Assembly: GCF_022879575.1 (NCBI RefSeq) | Contig: NZ_CP084260.1 | Location: forward strand, 682,001-746,000 | Direction of reading: 5' to 3' | DNA from: Caballeronia sp. SL2Y3 | GTDB lineage: Bacteria; Pseudomonadota; Gammaproteobacteria; Burkholderiales; Burkholderiaceae | Length of the DNA: 64,000 nucleotides | Part shown: one piece after another, positions 36,613-45,997 of the stretch | Numbering within the stretch: the first letter of the stretch is position 1 | Layout: every line of letters begins with the position of its first letter | Position numbers and translations under genes: made by a program | Notes under the pieces: generated by a model | Told to the model about the DNA's origin: nothing | Databases searched by the model: none | The model's input: the letters and a program-made list of their open reading frames with translations, nothing else

Positions 36613-36832
36613 CGTCTGGGCGGTTCGCGCAAAAGCGCCAGCATAGCGCAGGCGCGCAGTCGTGCGGGCTCTGAGATCAGACGAGCGAAGCCAGGCGTCA
36701 GCCCGACTCGTTTCAGAAGGAGAGGGCGTGACGCTTCCTGGCGAGCGCCATATGCGGACTACGAAGTCCGTGCGCGCCGCGCGCACCGGGCGTCGTGTTC
36801 ACGACGGCGGCGTGATGGTTCAGCGCAGCCGC

Positions 36833-36982
36833 CTACTTGACCGAAGCCAGCTTGCGCTGTTCGTCGAAGAACGCGCGCACGTGCTCGGGCAGTTCGGTCG
36901 CGAGAAACTCGACGGCTACCGGCTCCGGGTCCGGACAATGCACCTTGTCGGGCGTCGGGATTTTCGTCGGTTTGGCGTCCAT
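36833..36982 (-). CDS. Small protein, function unknown (49 aa)
   Basis: From the ATG at 36982, preceded by GAGGAGAG, a 49-residue protein: MDAKPTKIPTPDKVHCPDPE then a helix-forming half (ATELPEHVRAFFDEQRKLA). It is soluble, with one Cys. Codon use and ribosome site look real; no family recognised. Confidence 0.55.
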   Translation of the reverse strand: MDAKPTKIPTPDKVHCPDPEPVAVEFLATELPEHVRAFFDEQRKLASVK

Positions 36983-37561
36983 GGTTCTCTCCTCGGGTGA
37001 CATCGACATTCGATTGCTGGCGATCGCGGCTGCTGCATGTCTCGTGCGCCGCCGCAATGGCCGATTAACTGATCCTCTAATTAAGCGTTATCGGTTCGGC
37101 GTGGCTTCGGCTTGAGCACGAAACCGCGGGGACCGATCAAGCATATGACCGTTCGTACGGCCGTCGGTAATTCTCGCTGGCGGATGAGTTCGCTTACTCA
37201 AGTTTTAGCAAAAACAACCGCAGTGGACCAGCCGTCGGGACAGCGCAGAGCCCCGTCGCGCGAGGCGCTGGGGCGTGTCCACGCTGGATCGTCGCCTTTC
37301 CTCTATGGATATAACGATACCGGGAAACGTTAGTTGACGCTGTGGTGCAAAGCGGAAAAAGGTTCGTCGTTGTACGAAAGCGCACATTCGGCGCAACTTC
37401 GACATTCCGAGTGTCCAAATGCGAAATGCTTTTGCGTATTTCCGTCGAGAACCGAATCGGGAAGCAGCCGAGAGGTGCGGGCGATTGCGCGCTGAGGGGA
37501 GGGCCGGTCTCGCGCGCGTTCGAGACCACCGATAGGAGACCACCGATACGAGACACCAATA
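36983..37561. other. Intergenic region, nothing recognised
   Basis: About 580 bp upstream of the 49-aa gene, up to the tRNA-Thr terminator. Composition drops in GC after 37060. A 73-codon plus-strand frame at 37112-37333 lacks a ribosome site and does not look like protein. Confidence 0.45.
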
Positions 37562-37563
37562 AC

Positions 37564-37600
37564 AAAAACCCGCGTCATTTGCATGAACGCGAGTTTTGGT
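37564..37600 (-). terminator. Terminator after tRNA-Thr
   Basis: On the minus strand AAAACTCGCGTTCAT pairs with ATGACGCGGGTTTT (one mismatch) and runs into TTTTTGTT. It lies 18 bases past the tRNA. Confidence 0.85.
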
Positions 37601-37617
37601 TTGCTGCTTGAATCTTG

Positions 37618-37693
37618 TGGTGCCGGAAAGAGGAATCGAACCCCCGACCTTCGCATTACGAATGCGCTGCTCTACCGTCTGAGCTATTCCGGC
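37618..37693 (-). tRNA. tRNA-Thr(CGU)
   Basis: Seventy-six bases with encoded CCA. The acceptor GCCGGAA / TTCCGGC is paired with discriminator A. The anticodon loop TTCGTAA gives CGT, reading ACG codons. Confidence 0.97.
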
Positions 37694-37746
37694 ATCAGAG
37701 AAACAAGATTATAGCGACCACATTCTCGATTTGGCAAGACCCTGAA

Positions 37747-38766
<1,020 letters not shown>

Positions 38767-38859
38767 GCTGGGCTCCGGTGAGCGTTAGACGAATATTCAC
38801 GATTCTAACCGCTCGATCCTGCTCGCCCGTGTGACAGCACCGGCCGTCGCCGCCATAAA

Positions 38860-38897
38860 CAAGAATGGCCGCCGCGCGAAACATCGCGCGACGGCCA
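38860..38897 (-). terminator. Terminator after pepN
   Basis: On the minus strand TGGCCGTCGCGCGA and TCGCGCGGCGGCCA form a 14-bp stem with one mismatch and a 4-base loop, followed by TTCTTGTTT. It lies 19 bp after the pepN stop. Confidence 0.85.
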
Positions 38898-38915
38898 CTG
38901 AGCAGCTAACAACGC

Positions 38916-41642
38916 TTAGGCCGCGAGTGCCTTTTCGACCACTTCGCGCACGTCGCGCGACTTCGCCTTCGACGCGACTTCGCTCAACGCCGCGTGCATC
39001 TTCTCGCGCAGCGCCGGCGTGAAGCGCCGCCACATCTCGAGCCCGCGCGCGAGCCGCGCCGCAACCTGCGGATTCAGCGCGTCGAGCGCGATGACTTGCT
39101 CGGCCCAGAACGCGTAGCCGGAACCGTCGACCGCGTGGAACTGCGCGGGATTACCGCTACAGAAGCTGAAAATGAGCGAGCGCGCGCGGTTGGGATTTTT
39201 CAGCGTGAACGCGGGATGCTGCATCAGCTGCCGCACGATATCGATCACCTTGCGCTCGTCGCCGCCGCGCTGCGTCGCCTGAAGCGCGAACCACTTGTCG
39301 ATCACCAGCGCCTCCTTCTCGAACCGGCGATAGAAGTCCGCCAGCGCCGCGTCGGCGACGGTGGCGTCCGCGCCAGCGGTCGCGCTCGCGAGCAGCAGCG
39401 CGGAAAGCGCGGCGGAGCGGTCCGTCATGTTGTTCGCGTCGTCGTACTGCTTCTGCGCGAGACGCACGGCGTCGCTCGGATCGTCGAGCTGGCTCAGATA
39501 GGCGAGCGCCAGATTCTTGAGCGCGCGCTTGCCGGCGTCTTCGGGCGTCGGCTGGTACTCGCCCGGCGTCTGGTTCGCCTCGTAGACGGCGAGCCACTTG
39601 TCGCGCAACTGCGACGCGAGCCGGCGGCTCATGAACACGCGCGCAGCGTGGACGGCGGCCGGGTCCGACACGCTCATCTGCTCGGCGAGATAGCTCTCGG
39701 ACGGCAGCATCAGCGCGAGTTCGCGGAAAGCGGGCGTGAGCGTGGTGTCGTCGAGCACCTGCGCGAACGCCGCGATGACTTCATCGCCGATAGAAAGCGT
39801 CTCGCCGTTGGCCGCGCGCCCGGCGAGCGCAAGCAACTCGCGCGTGGCGAGGCGCTGGCCGGCTTCCCAGCGGTTGAACGGATCGCTGTCGTGCGCGAGC
39901 AGGAACGCGAGCTGTTCGTTCGTGTAGTCGAATTCGACGATCACAGGCGCCGAGAAATTGCGCAAGAGCGAGGGCAGGGGCGCCTCGGCGACATCGACGA
40001 AGGTGAACGCCTGCTCGCGCTCGGTGAATTCGAGCACGCGCGTCGTGCCGCTCGGCTCGTTTTCGCCTTCCAGACGCAGCGGCAGATCCGCGCCGTTCGC
40101 GCCGATCAGACCGACCGCGAACGGAATCAGCAGCGGCCCTTTTTGCGTCGCGCGGGCGGCTTCCGACGTCTCGCCGTAGCCTTGCGCGAGCGTCAGCGTG
40201 TATTTCTTGTTCGCGGCGTCGTAGGACGCGCGAACGGTGACGCGCGGCGTGCCCGCCTGGCTGTACCAGCGCTCGTATTGCGCGAGGTCGCGATGATTCG
40301 CGTCCGCCATCGCCTGACGGAAGTCGTCGCAGGTCACGGCCTGGCCGTCGTGGCGCTGGAAGTAGAGGTCCATGCCGCGCCGGAAGCCGTCGCGGCCGAA
40401 CAGCGTCTGATACATCCGCACGACTTCCGAGCCTTTCTCGTAGACGGTCATCGTGTAGAAATTGTTGATCTCGACGTAGCTCTCCGGGCGCACCGGATGC
40501 GCCATTGGGCCGGCGTCCTCGGCGAACTGCATCTGCCGTAGCACGCGCACGTCTTCGATGCGCTTCGTCGCGCGGGCTGCGGCGCTCGCCGCGCCATCGG
40601 CGTCGCCGGCGGCCATGTCGGCGGAGAACTCCTGATCGCGAAACACCGTCAGCCCTTCCTTCAGGCTCAGCTGAAACCAGTCGCGGCACGTCACGCGGTT
40701 GCCGGTCCAGTTATGGAAGTACTCGTGGCCGACCACCGCTTCGATATTCGAGAAGTCCGTGTCCGTGGCCGTTTCCGGATTGGCGAGCACGTACTTCGTG
40801 TTGAAGATGTTGAGGCCCTTGTTCTCCATCGCGCCCATGTTGAAGTCGCTCACGGCGACGATCATGAAGCGGTCCAGATCCAGTTCCAGCCCGAAGCGCT
40901 TCTCGTCCCAGCGGATCGAGTGGATGAGCGAATCCATCGCGTGGCGCGTCTTGTCGAGATCGTGTTCCTCGACCCACACCTGCAACAGCTTCTCCTTGCC
41001 CGAGCCGGTCTTGATGCGTTCTTCCAGCGCGACGAGCTTGCCTGCGACGAGCGCGAACAGATAGCTCGGCTTCTTGAACGGGTCTTCCCACTTGGCGAAG
41101 TGGCGGCCATCGGGCAGATCGCCTTCCTCGATCAGATTGCCGTTGGACAAGAGCACCGGATACGCCGCCTTGTCGGCGCGCAGCGTGACGGTGTAGGTGG
41201 CCATCACGTCCGGACGGTCGAGGAAGTACGTGATGCGCCGGAAGCCTTCCGCCTCGCATTGCGTGAAGAAGTTGCCGCTCGACACATAAAGACCGGAGAG
41301 CGTCGTGTTCTGCTCCGGATTGCAGATGCTCTCGATGCTGAGTTCGAACGCGTCGCCGGGAAGATCGCCGATCGACAGGCCGTTGTCGTTGATCTGAACA
41401 TCCGCGTGCGCCGCGCCGTTGATCGCCGCGCGCACGAACTCCATTTGCTCGCCGATCAGTTCGAGGCGCGGCGCGTGGCCGGGCGCGTCCGGGTTGCGGC
41501 GCAGGCGCATGGTGTTCTTCACGACCGTGCGCGACGGCACGAGGTCGAATTCCAGCGCGACCGAATCGATGAGGAAAGCGGGCGGCGTATAGTCCTCGCG
41601 GCGAATCACAGCGGACGCGGTCGGTGCGGGCGTGTTGGACAT
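38916..41642 (-). CDS. pepN: Aminopeptidase N
   Basis: Zinc metallopeptidase (M1 family) of the cytoplasm that degrades peptides from the N-terminus, 908 residues. The GAMEN substrate motif (FNMGAMENKGLNIFNTKYVL) and the zinc site HEYFHNWTGNRVTCRDWFQLSLKEGL (HExxH plus Glu 19 residues on) are intact. A DUF3458 Ig-like domain and helical C-terminal domain follow. The ATG at 41642 gives MSNTPAPTASAVIRREDYTPP; the frame is open 80 codons upstream but not protein-like. Confidence 0.96.
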   Translation of the reverse strand: MSNTPAPTASAVIRREDYTPPAFLIDSVALEFDLVPSRTVVKNTMRLRRNPDAPGHAPRLELIGEQMEFVRAAINGAAHADVQINDNGLSIGDLPGDAFELSIESICNPEQNTTLSGLYVSSGNFFTQCEAEGFRRITYFLDRPDVMATYTVTLRADKAAYPVLLSNGNLIEEGDLPDGRHFAKWEDPFKKPSYLFALVAGKLVALEERIKTGSGKEKLLQVWVEEHDLDKTRHAMDSLIHSIRWDEKRFGLELDLDRFMIVAVSDFNMGAMENKGLNIFNTKYVLANPETATDTDFSNIEAVVGHEYFHNWTGNRVTCRDWFQLSLKEGLTVFRDQEFSADMAAGDADGAASAAARATKRIEDVRVLRQMQFAEDAGPMAHPVRPESYVEINNFYTMTVYEKGSEVVRMYQTLFGRDGFRRGMDLYFQRHDGQAVTCDDFRQAMADANHRDLAQYERWYSQAGTPRVTVRASYDAANKKYTLTLAQGYGETSEAARATQKGPLLIPFAVGLIGANGADLPLRLEGENEPSGTTRVLEFTEREQAFTFVDVAEAPLPSLLRNFSAPVIVEFDYTNEQLAFLLAHDSDPFNRWEAGQRLATRELLALAGRAANGETLSIGDEVIAAFAQVLDDTTLTPAFRELALMLPSESYLAEQMSVSDPAAVHAARVFMSRRLASQLRDKWLAVYEANQTPGEYQPTPEDAGKRALKNLALAYLSQLDDPSDAVRLAQKQYDDANNMTDRSAALSALLLASATAGADATVADAALADFYRRFEKEALVIDKWFALQATQRGGDERKVIDIVRQLMQHPAFTLKNPNRARSLIFSFCSGNPAQFHAVDGSGYAFWAEQVIALDALNPQVAARLARGLEMWRRFTPALREKMHAALSEVASKAKSRDVREVVEKALAA

Positions 41643-41817
41643 GGCAAGATCTTCTCGGTGAGAGTGGCGGCCCGCTCGGTCATGTGCATGAGTACGGCAC
41701 GAATGCGGGCTCCGCAGGTCGAACCATTGTACAAAACGGTTGGCTATCGTGAGTCCGGTGAGTCGGACGCCGCAGTGCGACGTCGCCCGAAGCGCAGTCA
41801 ACGAAGTGAGGATGACC

Positions 41818-42537
41818 ATGAATCTCTCGATCCATTGCCTGATGCGCGCGTCCTGCCTGACGGGCGCGCTATGGCTCGCGGGCTGCACCACCTACGTCCA
41901 GACGCAGGTGACAGCGTTCTCGGACTGGACCGGCAGCGACGCCACGCGCACGTACGCGTTCGCTCGCGGTGACGAACAGCAGAACAGCATCGAGCAGAAG
42001 ACTTACGAGACGCTCGTCGCGGGCGAACTGGCGAAATACGCGTTCAAGGAGGCGCCGCAAGCGAGCGCGCATTATCGGGTGGCGCTCGCGTATTCGGTGC
42101 GCGGCGACCTGGTGACGGTGCGCCGGCCCGTCTATTACGATCCGTGGCCGTGGTACGGCTACTACGGCCGTCCCTTCTGGGGGCCGTGGGGCGGCTTCGG
42201 TCCATACGGCCCGTGGGGTCCGACGGGCTATGTCGACCAGAGTTACCCCGTCTATATTCACGCGCTGCAAATCCGCATGACCGACCGGGCGACCGGACGC
42301 GAGGTCTACAAGGTGACGGCGGTGAATTCGTCCGACGACGCCTCGCTGTATCGCGCGATGCCCTATCTCGCCCGCAGCGCGCTCGCCGACTTCCCGCTCG
42401 GCAACGGCACGGTGCGCACGGTGACGCTGCCGGTGGACAAGAACGGCGGCATCGGCAACGAAACTGCGGCATCGCTCGATTCGACGGCGAGCGGCGCCGC
42501 GCCGGCACCCGCAACAGCGCCCAAAACTGCTGAGTGA
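41818..42537 (+). CDS. DUF4136-type lipoprotein
   Basis: Outer-membrane or periplasmic lipoprotein of unknown function, 239 residues. The signal ends in a lipobox (GALWLAGCTT, Cys near residue 22). The body has FSDWTGSDATRTYAF and YETLVAGELAKYAF as in DUF4136 proteins, interrupted by a Trp/Tyr/Gly/Pro-rich loop (PWPWYGYYGRPFWGPWGGFG). The ATG at 41818 has GAGG upstream; an ATG 6 bases earlier is also possible. It lies 95 bp before the phosphonate operon in the same direction but is not clearly part of it. Confidence 0.75.
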   Translation: MNLSIHCLMRASCLTGALWLAGCTTYVQTQVTAFSDWTGSDATRTYAFARGDEQQNSIEQKTYETLVAGELAKYAFKEAPQASAHYRVALAYSVRGDLVTVRRPVYYDPWPWYGYYGRPFWGPWGGFGPYGPWGPTGYVDQSYPVYIHALQIRMTDRATGREVYKVTAVNSSDDASLYRAMPYLARSALADFPLGNGTVRTVTLPVDKNGGIGNETAASLDSTASGAAPAPATAPKTAE

Positions 42538-42591
42538 CGGTGGCTTGCGGCACGCCGAGACGCGCCAGGACAGGGCATTCGGCCGCGCCGC

Positions 42592-42625
42592 AATATATGC
42601 AGCGGCGGTCAATAAGCGATATATT
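42592..42625. promoter_or_regulatory. AT-rich inverted repeat before the phosphonate operon
   Basis: AATATAT (42592-42598) and ATATATT (42619-42625) are inverted copies separated by 20 bases, in an otherwise GC-rich stretch. They lie directly before the first ATG of the operon (42633). The repeat could be an operator or part of a promoter; no -35/-10 pair of normal spacing is evident. Confidence 0.4.
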
Positions 42626-42632
42626 CGCGGTC

Positions 42633-43373
42633 ATGACAAAACCGTGTCCGCCCCATCCGAAAGCCGTTCCCGAGCCCGCCACATGGGACGCCCGGCTCGC
42701 CCGCCGCCTCGTCACGCCGCTCGTCGGCACGCCCGTCACGCCGAATCATCTGACGACCGTTCGCCTTGCCATCGGGCTCGGCGGCGCGTACTACCTTTCG
42801 CTCGGCGACTTCTGGCTGTGCTCGCTCGGCGCGCTTCTGATCGCGCTGTCAAATTTCGTCGATCACACCGACGGCGAGCTTGCGCGCATCAGCGGTCAGT
42901 CGAGTAAGATCGGACACTTTTACGACCTTGCGTGCGACGCGCTCGTGACCGTGCTGCTCTTCGCCGGCATCGGTTTCTACGTCGCGGTGCATCATCCTTC
43001 GTACGCGACGGCCGCGCAGTGGCTCGGCGGCGTGGCGGGCGTCGCGGTCGCGCTCATTTTCTTCCTGCGCATGCGCATCGAGTCGATGGTCGGCAAGTCC
43101 GGCACCAAGCAGGCTTCGGTCGCCGGCTTCGAAACCGAAGACGTGCTGTATCTGCTGCCGGTCGTGACGGTGCTGAACGGCATGACGCCGTTTCTGATCG
43201 CGGCGGCCATCGGCGCGCCGTTGTTCGCGGTATTCGTCGCGGTGGACTACCGGCGCGTGACGCGCCGCGTGCGCGCCGAGGCCACCGTACGCGCCAAGGC
43301 ACAGACGGCACAGACGGCACAGTCGGCGCACGCGGCGCGCAAGGACGGCAACGATTTCCAGGCGGTGAGATGA
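42633..43373 (+). CDS. CDP-alcohol phosphotransferase (phosphonate operon gene 1)
   Basis: Integral membrane enzyme that moves a phosphoryl or phosphonyl alcohol from a CDP/CMP donor to an alcohol acceptor; 246 residues with about six helices. The full family motif is intact at about residues 77-102: DHTDGELARI through GHFYDLACD, that is DxxDGxxARx8Gx3Dx3D with all four Asp. In this operon a CMP-phosphonate donor is likely (inference). The C-terminal tail is low-complexity (AQTAQTAQSAHA). The stop overlaps the next ATG (ATGA). The start is uncertain, since the frame is open to 42534. Confidence 0.88.
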   Translation: MTKPCPPHPKAVPEPATWDARLARRLVTPLVGTPVTPNHLTTVRLAIGLGGAYYLSLGDFWLCSLGALLIALSNFVDHTDGELARISGQSSKIGHFYDLACDALVTVLLFAGIGFYVAVHHPSYATAAQWLGGVAGVAVALIFFLRMRIESMVGKSGTKQASVAGFETEDVLYLLPVVTVLNGMTPFLIAAAIGAPLFAVFVAVDYRRVTRRVRAEATVRAKAQTAQTAQSAHAARKDGNDFQAVR

Positions 43374-44182
43374 GCGATACGGCAACTCCGGTCAACCAGC
43401 AACCTCGACAGTCACACGCGGACCCTGCGGGCCGCCCGTCGCCGCGCGATATCGACGCGACCCTCGACGCGCGCCTCGCCTCGCTGCCCACGCCCAAGCT
43501 GCACGCGGACTACGAGAAACAAGGCTCTTTCCTTTATCTCGACGACTTTCTTCCGCGCGACTACACCGAACGCCTGATCGCCGCCGTGCACGACGTGATG
43601 CCGGCCGTGAACCGCAACTATCTGCCGGGCCACAAGGCGGGCGGCAGCGTGAGCCGTCATACGCTCGACAAGCTCGCGCCGTTCATCGCGGACCTGTACC
43701 GCTCGGAAGCGCTCATCAAGTGGCTGGAGGCGGTGAGCGGCGACAAGCTGCAACTCTCGCCCGAAGACGATCCTCACGCCTACGCGCTCTATTTCTATAC
43801 GCGCCCCGGCGATCACATCGGCTGGCACTACGACACGTCGTACTACAACGGCCGCCGCTACACCATGCTGCTCGGCGTGATCGACGACTCATCCTGCCGT
43901 CTCGACTACGAACTGCACACGCGCACGCCGAACGCGACGCCGGAACCCGGCTCGGTGCAGTATCCGCCCGGCGCGCTGGTGTTCTTCGACGGCGACAAGC
44001 TCCGGCATCGCGTCACGCCGCTCGGCGAAAACGAGATGCGCGTATCGCTCACGTTCGAGTACGTCACGAACCCGGAGATGCGGCCGTTCCAGCGTTTCAT
44101 CTCGAACATGAAGGACTCGATCGCGTACTTCGGCTTCAAGCAGGTCTTTCGCCGCAAAGGCGGCAAAAACGGACAGGCATGA
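43370..44182 (+). CDS. 2-oxoglutarate/Fe(II) oxygenase (phosphonate operon gene 2)
   Basis: Predicted non-heme iron dioxygenase, 270 residues. The facial triad is visible: H153 and D155 in IGWHYDTSYYNG and H213 in LRHRVTPLGENEMR, with R224 to bind 2-oxoglutarate. YALYFYTRPGDH precedes the triad, as in the prolyl-hydroxylase-like 2OG superfamily. Its place between the phosphotransferase and the flippase-like gene, with ATGA overlaps on both sides, suggests that it hydroxylates the phosphonate head group or the lipid product. No signal peptide, so it acts in the cytoplasm. Confidence 0.85.
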   Translation: MSDTATPVNQQPRQSHADPAGRPSPRDIDATLDARLASLPTPKLHADYEKQGSFLYLDDFLPRDYTERLIAAVHDVMPAVNRNYLPGHKAGGSVSRHTLDKLAPFIADLYRSEALIKWLEAVSGDKLQLSPEDDPHAYALYFYTRPGDHIGWHYDTSYYNGRRYTMLLGVIDDSSCRLDYELHTRTPNATPEPGSVQYPPGALVFFDGDKLRHRVTPLGENEMRVSLTFEYVTNPEMRPFQRFISNMKDSIAYFGFKQVFRRKGGKNGQA

Positions 44183-45195
44183 GTCGCGCGGGCACGTTTC
44201 TGCTCTCGATCGGCGTGGTGTTGTTCATCGCGCTGCTCGGCTGGCAAGGTTTCGGCTCGGTTGCGTCGACGCTCGCTGACGCGGGCTGGGGCCTCTTCGC
44301 GGTGGCCGCTTTTCACTTCGCGCCGCTCGTGCTCGACGCGGGCGCGATCAGCGTGCTCTTCTCCCGCAACGAACGCGACGTCACTTTGCGCGACGCGCTG
44401 CTCGCGCGCTGGGCAGGCGAATCGGTCAATAGCCTGATGCCCGCCGGGCAGATCGGCGGGCCCATGCTGATGGTGCGCCATCTCTCGCAGCGCGGCATGC
44501 GCGCACGCGACGCCGCCGCCGTTATCACCGTGAGCACGACGATGCAGACCGTCGCGCAACTGCTCTTCGCGCTCGTCGGCGTCGTGCTCTTGACGAGCTA
44601 CGCGGCGGGCGGCTCGTCGACGGTCGTGTCGATTGCGGTCCTCGCGGTCGTCGGCGTGATCGGCGCGATGATCTTCGGTTTCTATCTTGCGCAGCGGCGC
44701 GGTCTCTTCGGCCGTGCGATGCGCTTTGCGTCCGGCATCGCCGCCCGCTTCTCGAAGAAACGCGACTGGTCGTCGCTCGTCACGCGCGCCGAGGCGGTCG
44801 ATACCGCCGTTCACGCGCTGTATCGCGAGCGGAGCAAGGTGGTGGCGAGCTTCGGCCTGAGCCTTTTCGGCTGGATCGTCGGCACGGGCGAAGTCTGGAT
44901 CGTGCTCGATCTGCTAGGGCATCCGGTCGGCTGGACGGAAGCGCTGCTGCTCGAAAGCCTCGGTCAGGCGATTCGCGGCGCGGCCTTCGCCATTCCCGGC
45001 TCGCTCGGCGTGCAGGAGGGCGGTTATCTGCTGCTCGCGCGCCTCGTCGGCCTGCCGCCCGAAACGGCGCTGGCGCTCTCGCTCGCGAAGCGCGCCCGCG
45101 AGCTCTTGCTCGGCGTGCCGGGCATCGTCTACCTGCATTTCGTTGAAAAAGGCTGGCAGCGCCGTCGTCTTGCGCGCGTGCCGGATATCGACTGA
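44179..45195 (+). CDS. Flippase-like membrane protein (LPG-synthase TM / UPF0104 family; operon gene 3)
   Basis: Integral membrane protein of 338 residues with 7-8 helices, related to the membrane half of lysylphosphatidylglycerol synthase (YbhN/HpnL-like). Seen: AGESVNSLMPAGQIGGPMLMVRHL near residue 75-98 and GSLGVQEGGYLLLARLVGLP near 275-295, the two conserved blocks of this family. The MprF member flips lipids; the role here is inferred as translocation of a modified lipid. The ATG overlaps the previous stop by 4 bp, and a 25-bp gap follows. Confidence 0.85.
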   Translation: MSRAGTFLLSIGVVLFIALLGWQGFGSVASTLADAGWGLFAVAAFHFAPLVLDAGAISVLFSRNERDVTLRDALLARWAGESVNSLMPAGQIGGPMLMVRHLSQRGMRARDAAAVITVSTTMQTVAQLLFALVGVVLLTSYAAGGSSTVVSIAVLAVVGVIGAMIFGFYLAQRRGLFGRAMRFASGIAARFSKKRDWSSLVTRAEAVDTAVHALYRERSKVVASFGLSLFGWIVGTGEVWIVLDLLGHPVGWTEALLLESLGQAIRGAAFAIPGSLGVQEGGYLLLARLVGLPPETALALSLAKRARELLLGVPGIVYLHFVEKGWQRRRLARVPDID

Positions 45196-45220
45196 TTCAC
45201 CCTCGAAGGGAACAACAACC

Positions 45221-45997
45221 ATGCGCGCAATTATTCTTGCGGCCGGGATGGGACTGCGTCTTGTCCAGCCCGAAGGCCAGCAAAAGCCGAAATGCCTGCT
45301 GCGCTTTGGGGACGCGTCGCTTCTCGAACGCCATCTTCATTATCTGAAAGGCGCGGGCGTCGATGAAATCGTCTTCGTCACCGGCTTCAAGCACGAACAG
45401 ATCGAGGCCGAACTCGCGTCGATCGACTGGAAGCCGAAGACCGAAATCGTCGTGAACGAGGAATTCACGCTCGGCAGCGTGCTGTCCGTGCACACCGCGC
45501 GCGAGGCGATGACGCGCGGCGGCGACGTGCTGCTGATGGACGCCGACGTGCTCTACGACGAGCGCATCATCGAACCGCTGGTCGCGGGCGGAACCGTAAA
45601 CCGCCTGCTGATCGACCGCGACTTCGAAGCCGGCGACGAGCCGGTGAAGCTGTGCATCGAAAACGGCGTGCCGGTGGAACTGCGCAAGCAGGTCGCGGCG
45701 GGCCTCGCGTACGACACCATCGGCGAATCGGTCGGTTTCTTCCGCTTCGACGAGAAAACGGCCGCGCGTCTTGCCGATATCGTCGCGAGCTATGTCGAAA
45801 CGGGCCGCGCGAAGATGCCGCACGAAGAAGCGGTGCGCGACCTGCTGCTGGAAAAAGCCCACGTGTTCGATATCGCCGATGTCACCGGCGCGCCGTGGAT
45901 CGAAATCGACTTTCAGAACGACGTGAAGCGCGCAGCGGACGAAGTGCTGCCGCAGTTGCAACCGCTACGTCAGTTTGCAGGAGCCTCCCAACAATGA
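45221..45997 (+). CDS. Stand-alone nucleotidyltransferase (operon gene 4)
   Basis: Sugar-phosphate or phosphocholine-type nucleotidyltransferase, 258 residues. The N-terminal signature is nearly canonical: [12 protein letters not shown], then [10 protein letters not shown] with the nucleotide-binding Lys, and the metal Asp pair in [11 protein letters not shown] near residue 105-112. It resembles LicC-like CTP transferases. It could activate the phosphonate or a second alcohol for the phosphotransferase. GAAGGG precedes the ATG; the stop overlaps the PepM start by 4 bp. Confidence 0.85.
   Translation: MRAIILAAGMGLRLVQPEGQQKPKCLLRFGDASLLERHLHYLKGAGVDEIVFVTGFKHEQIEAELASIDWKPKTEIVVNEEFTLGSVLSVHTAREAMTRGGDVLLMDADVLYDERIIEPLVAGGTVNRLLIDRDFEAGDEPVKLCIENGVPVELRKQVAAGLAYDTIGESVGFFRFDEKTAARLADIVASYVETGRAKMPHEEAVRDLLLEKAHVFDIADVTGAPWIEIDFQNDVKRAADEVLPQLQPLRQFAGASQQ

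Noticed and set aside
37112..37333. 73-codon plus-strand frame in the gap before tRNA-Thr
   Set aside because: No ribosome site and no protein-like pattern.
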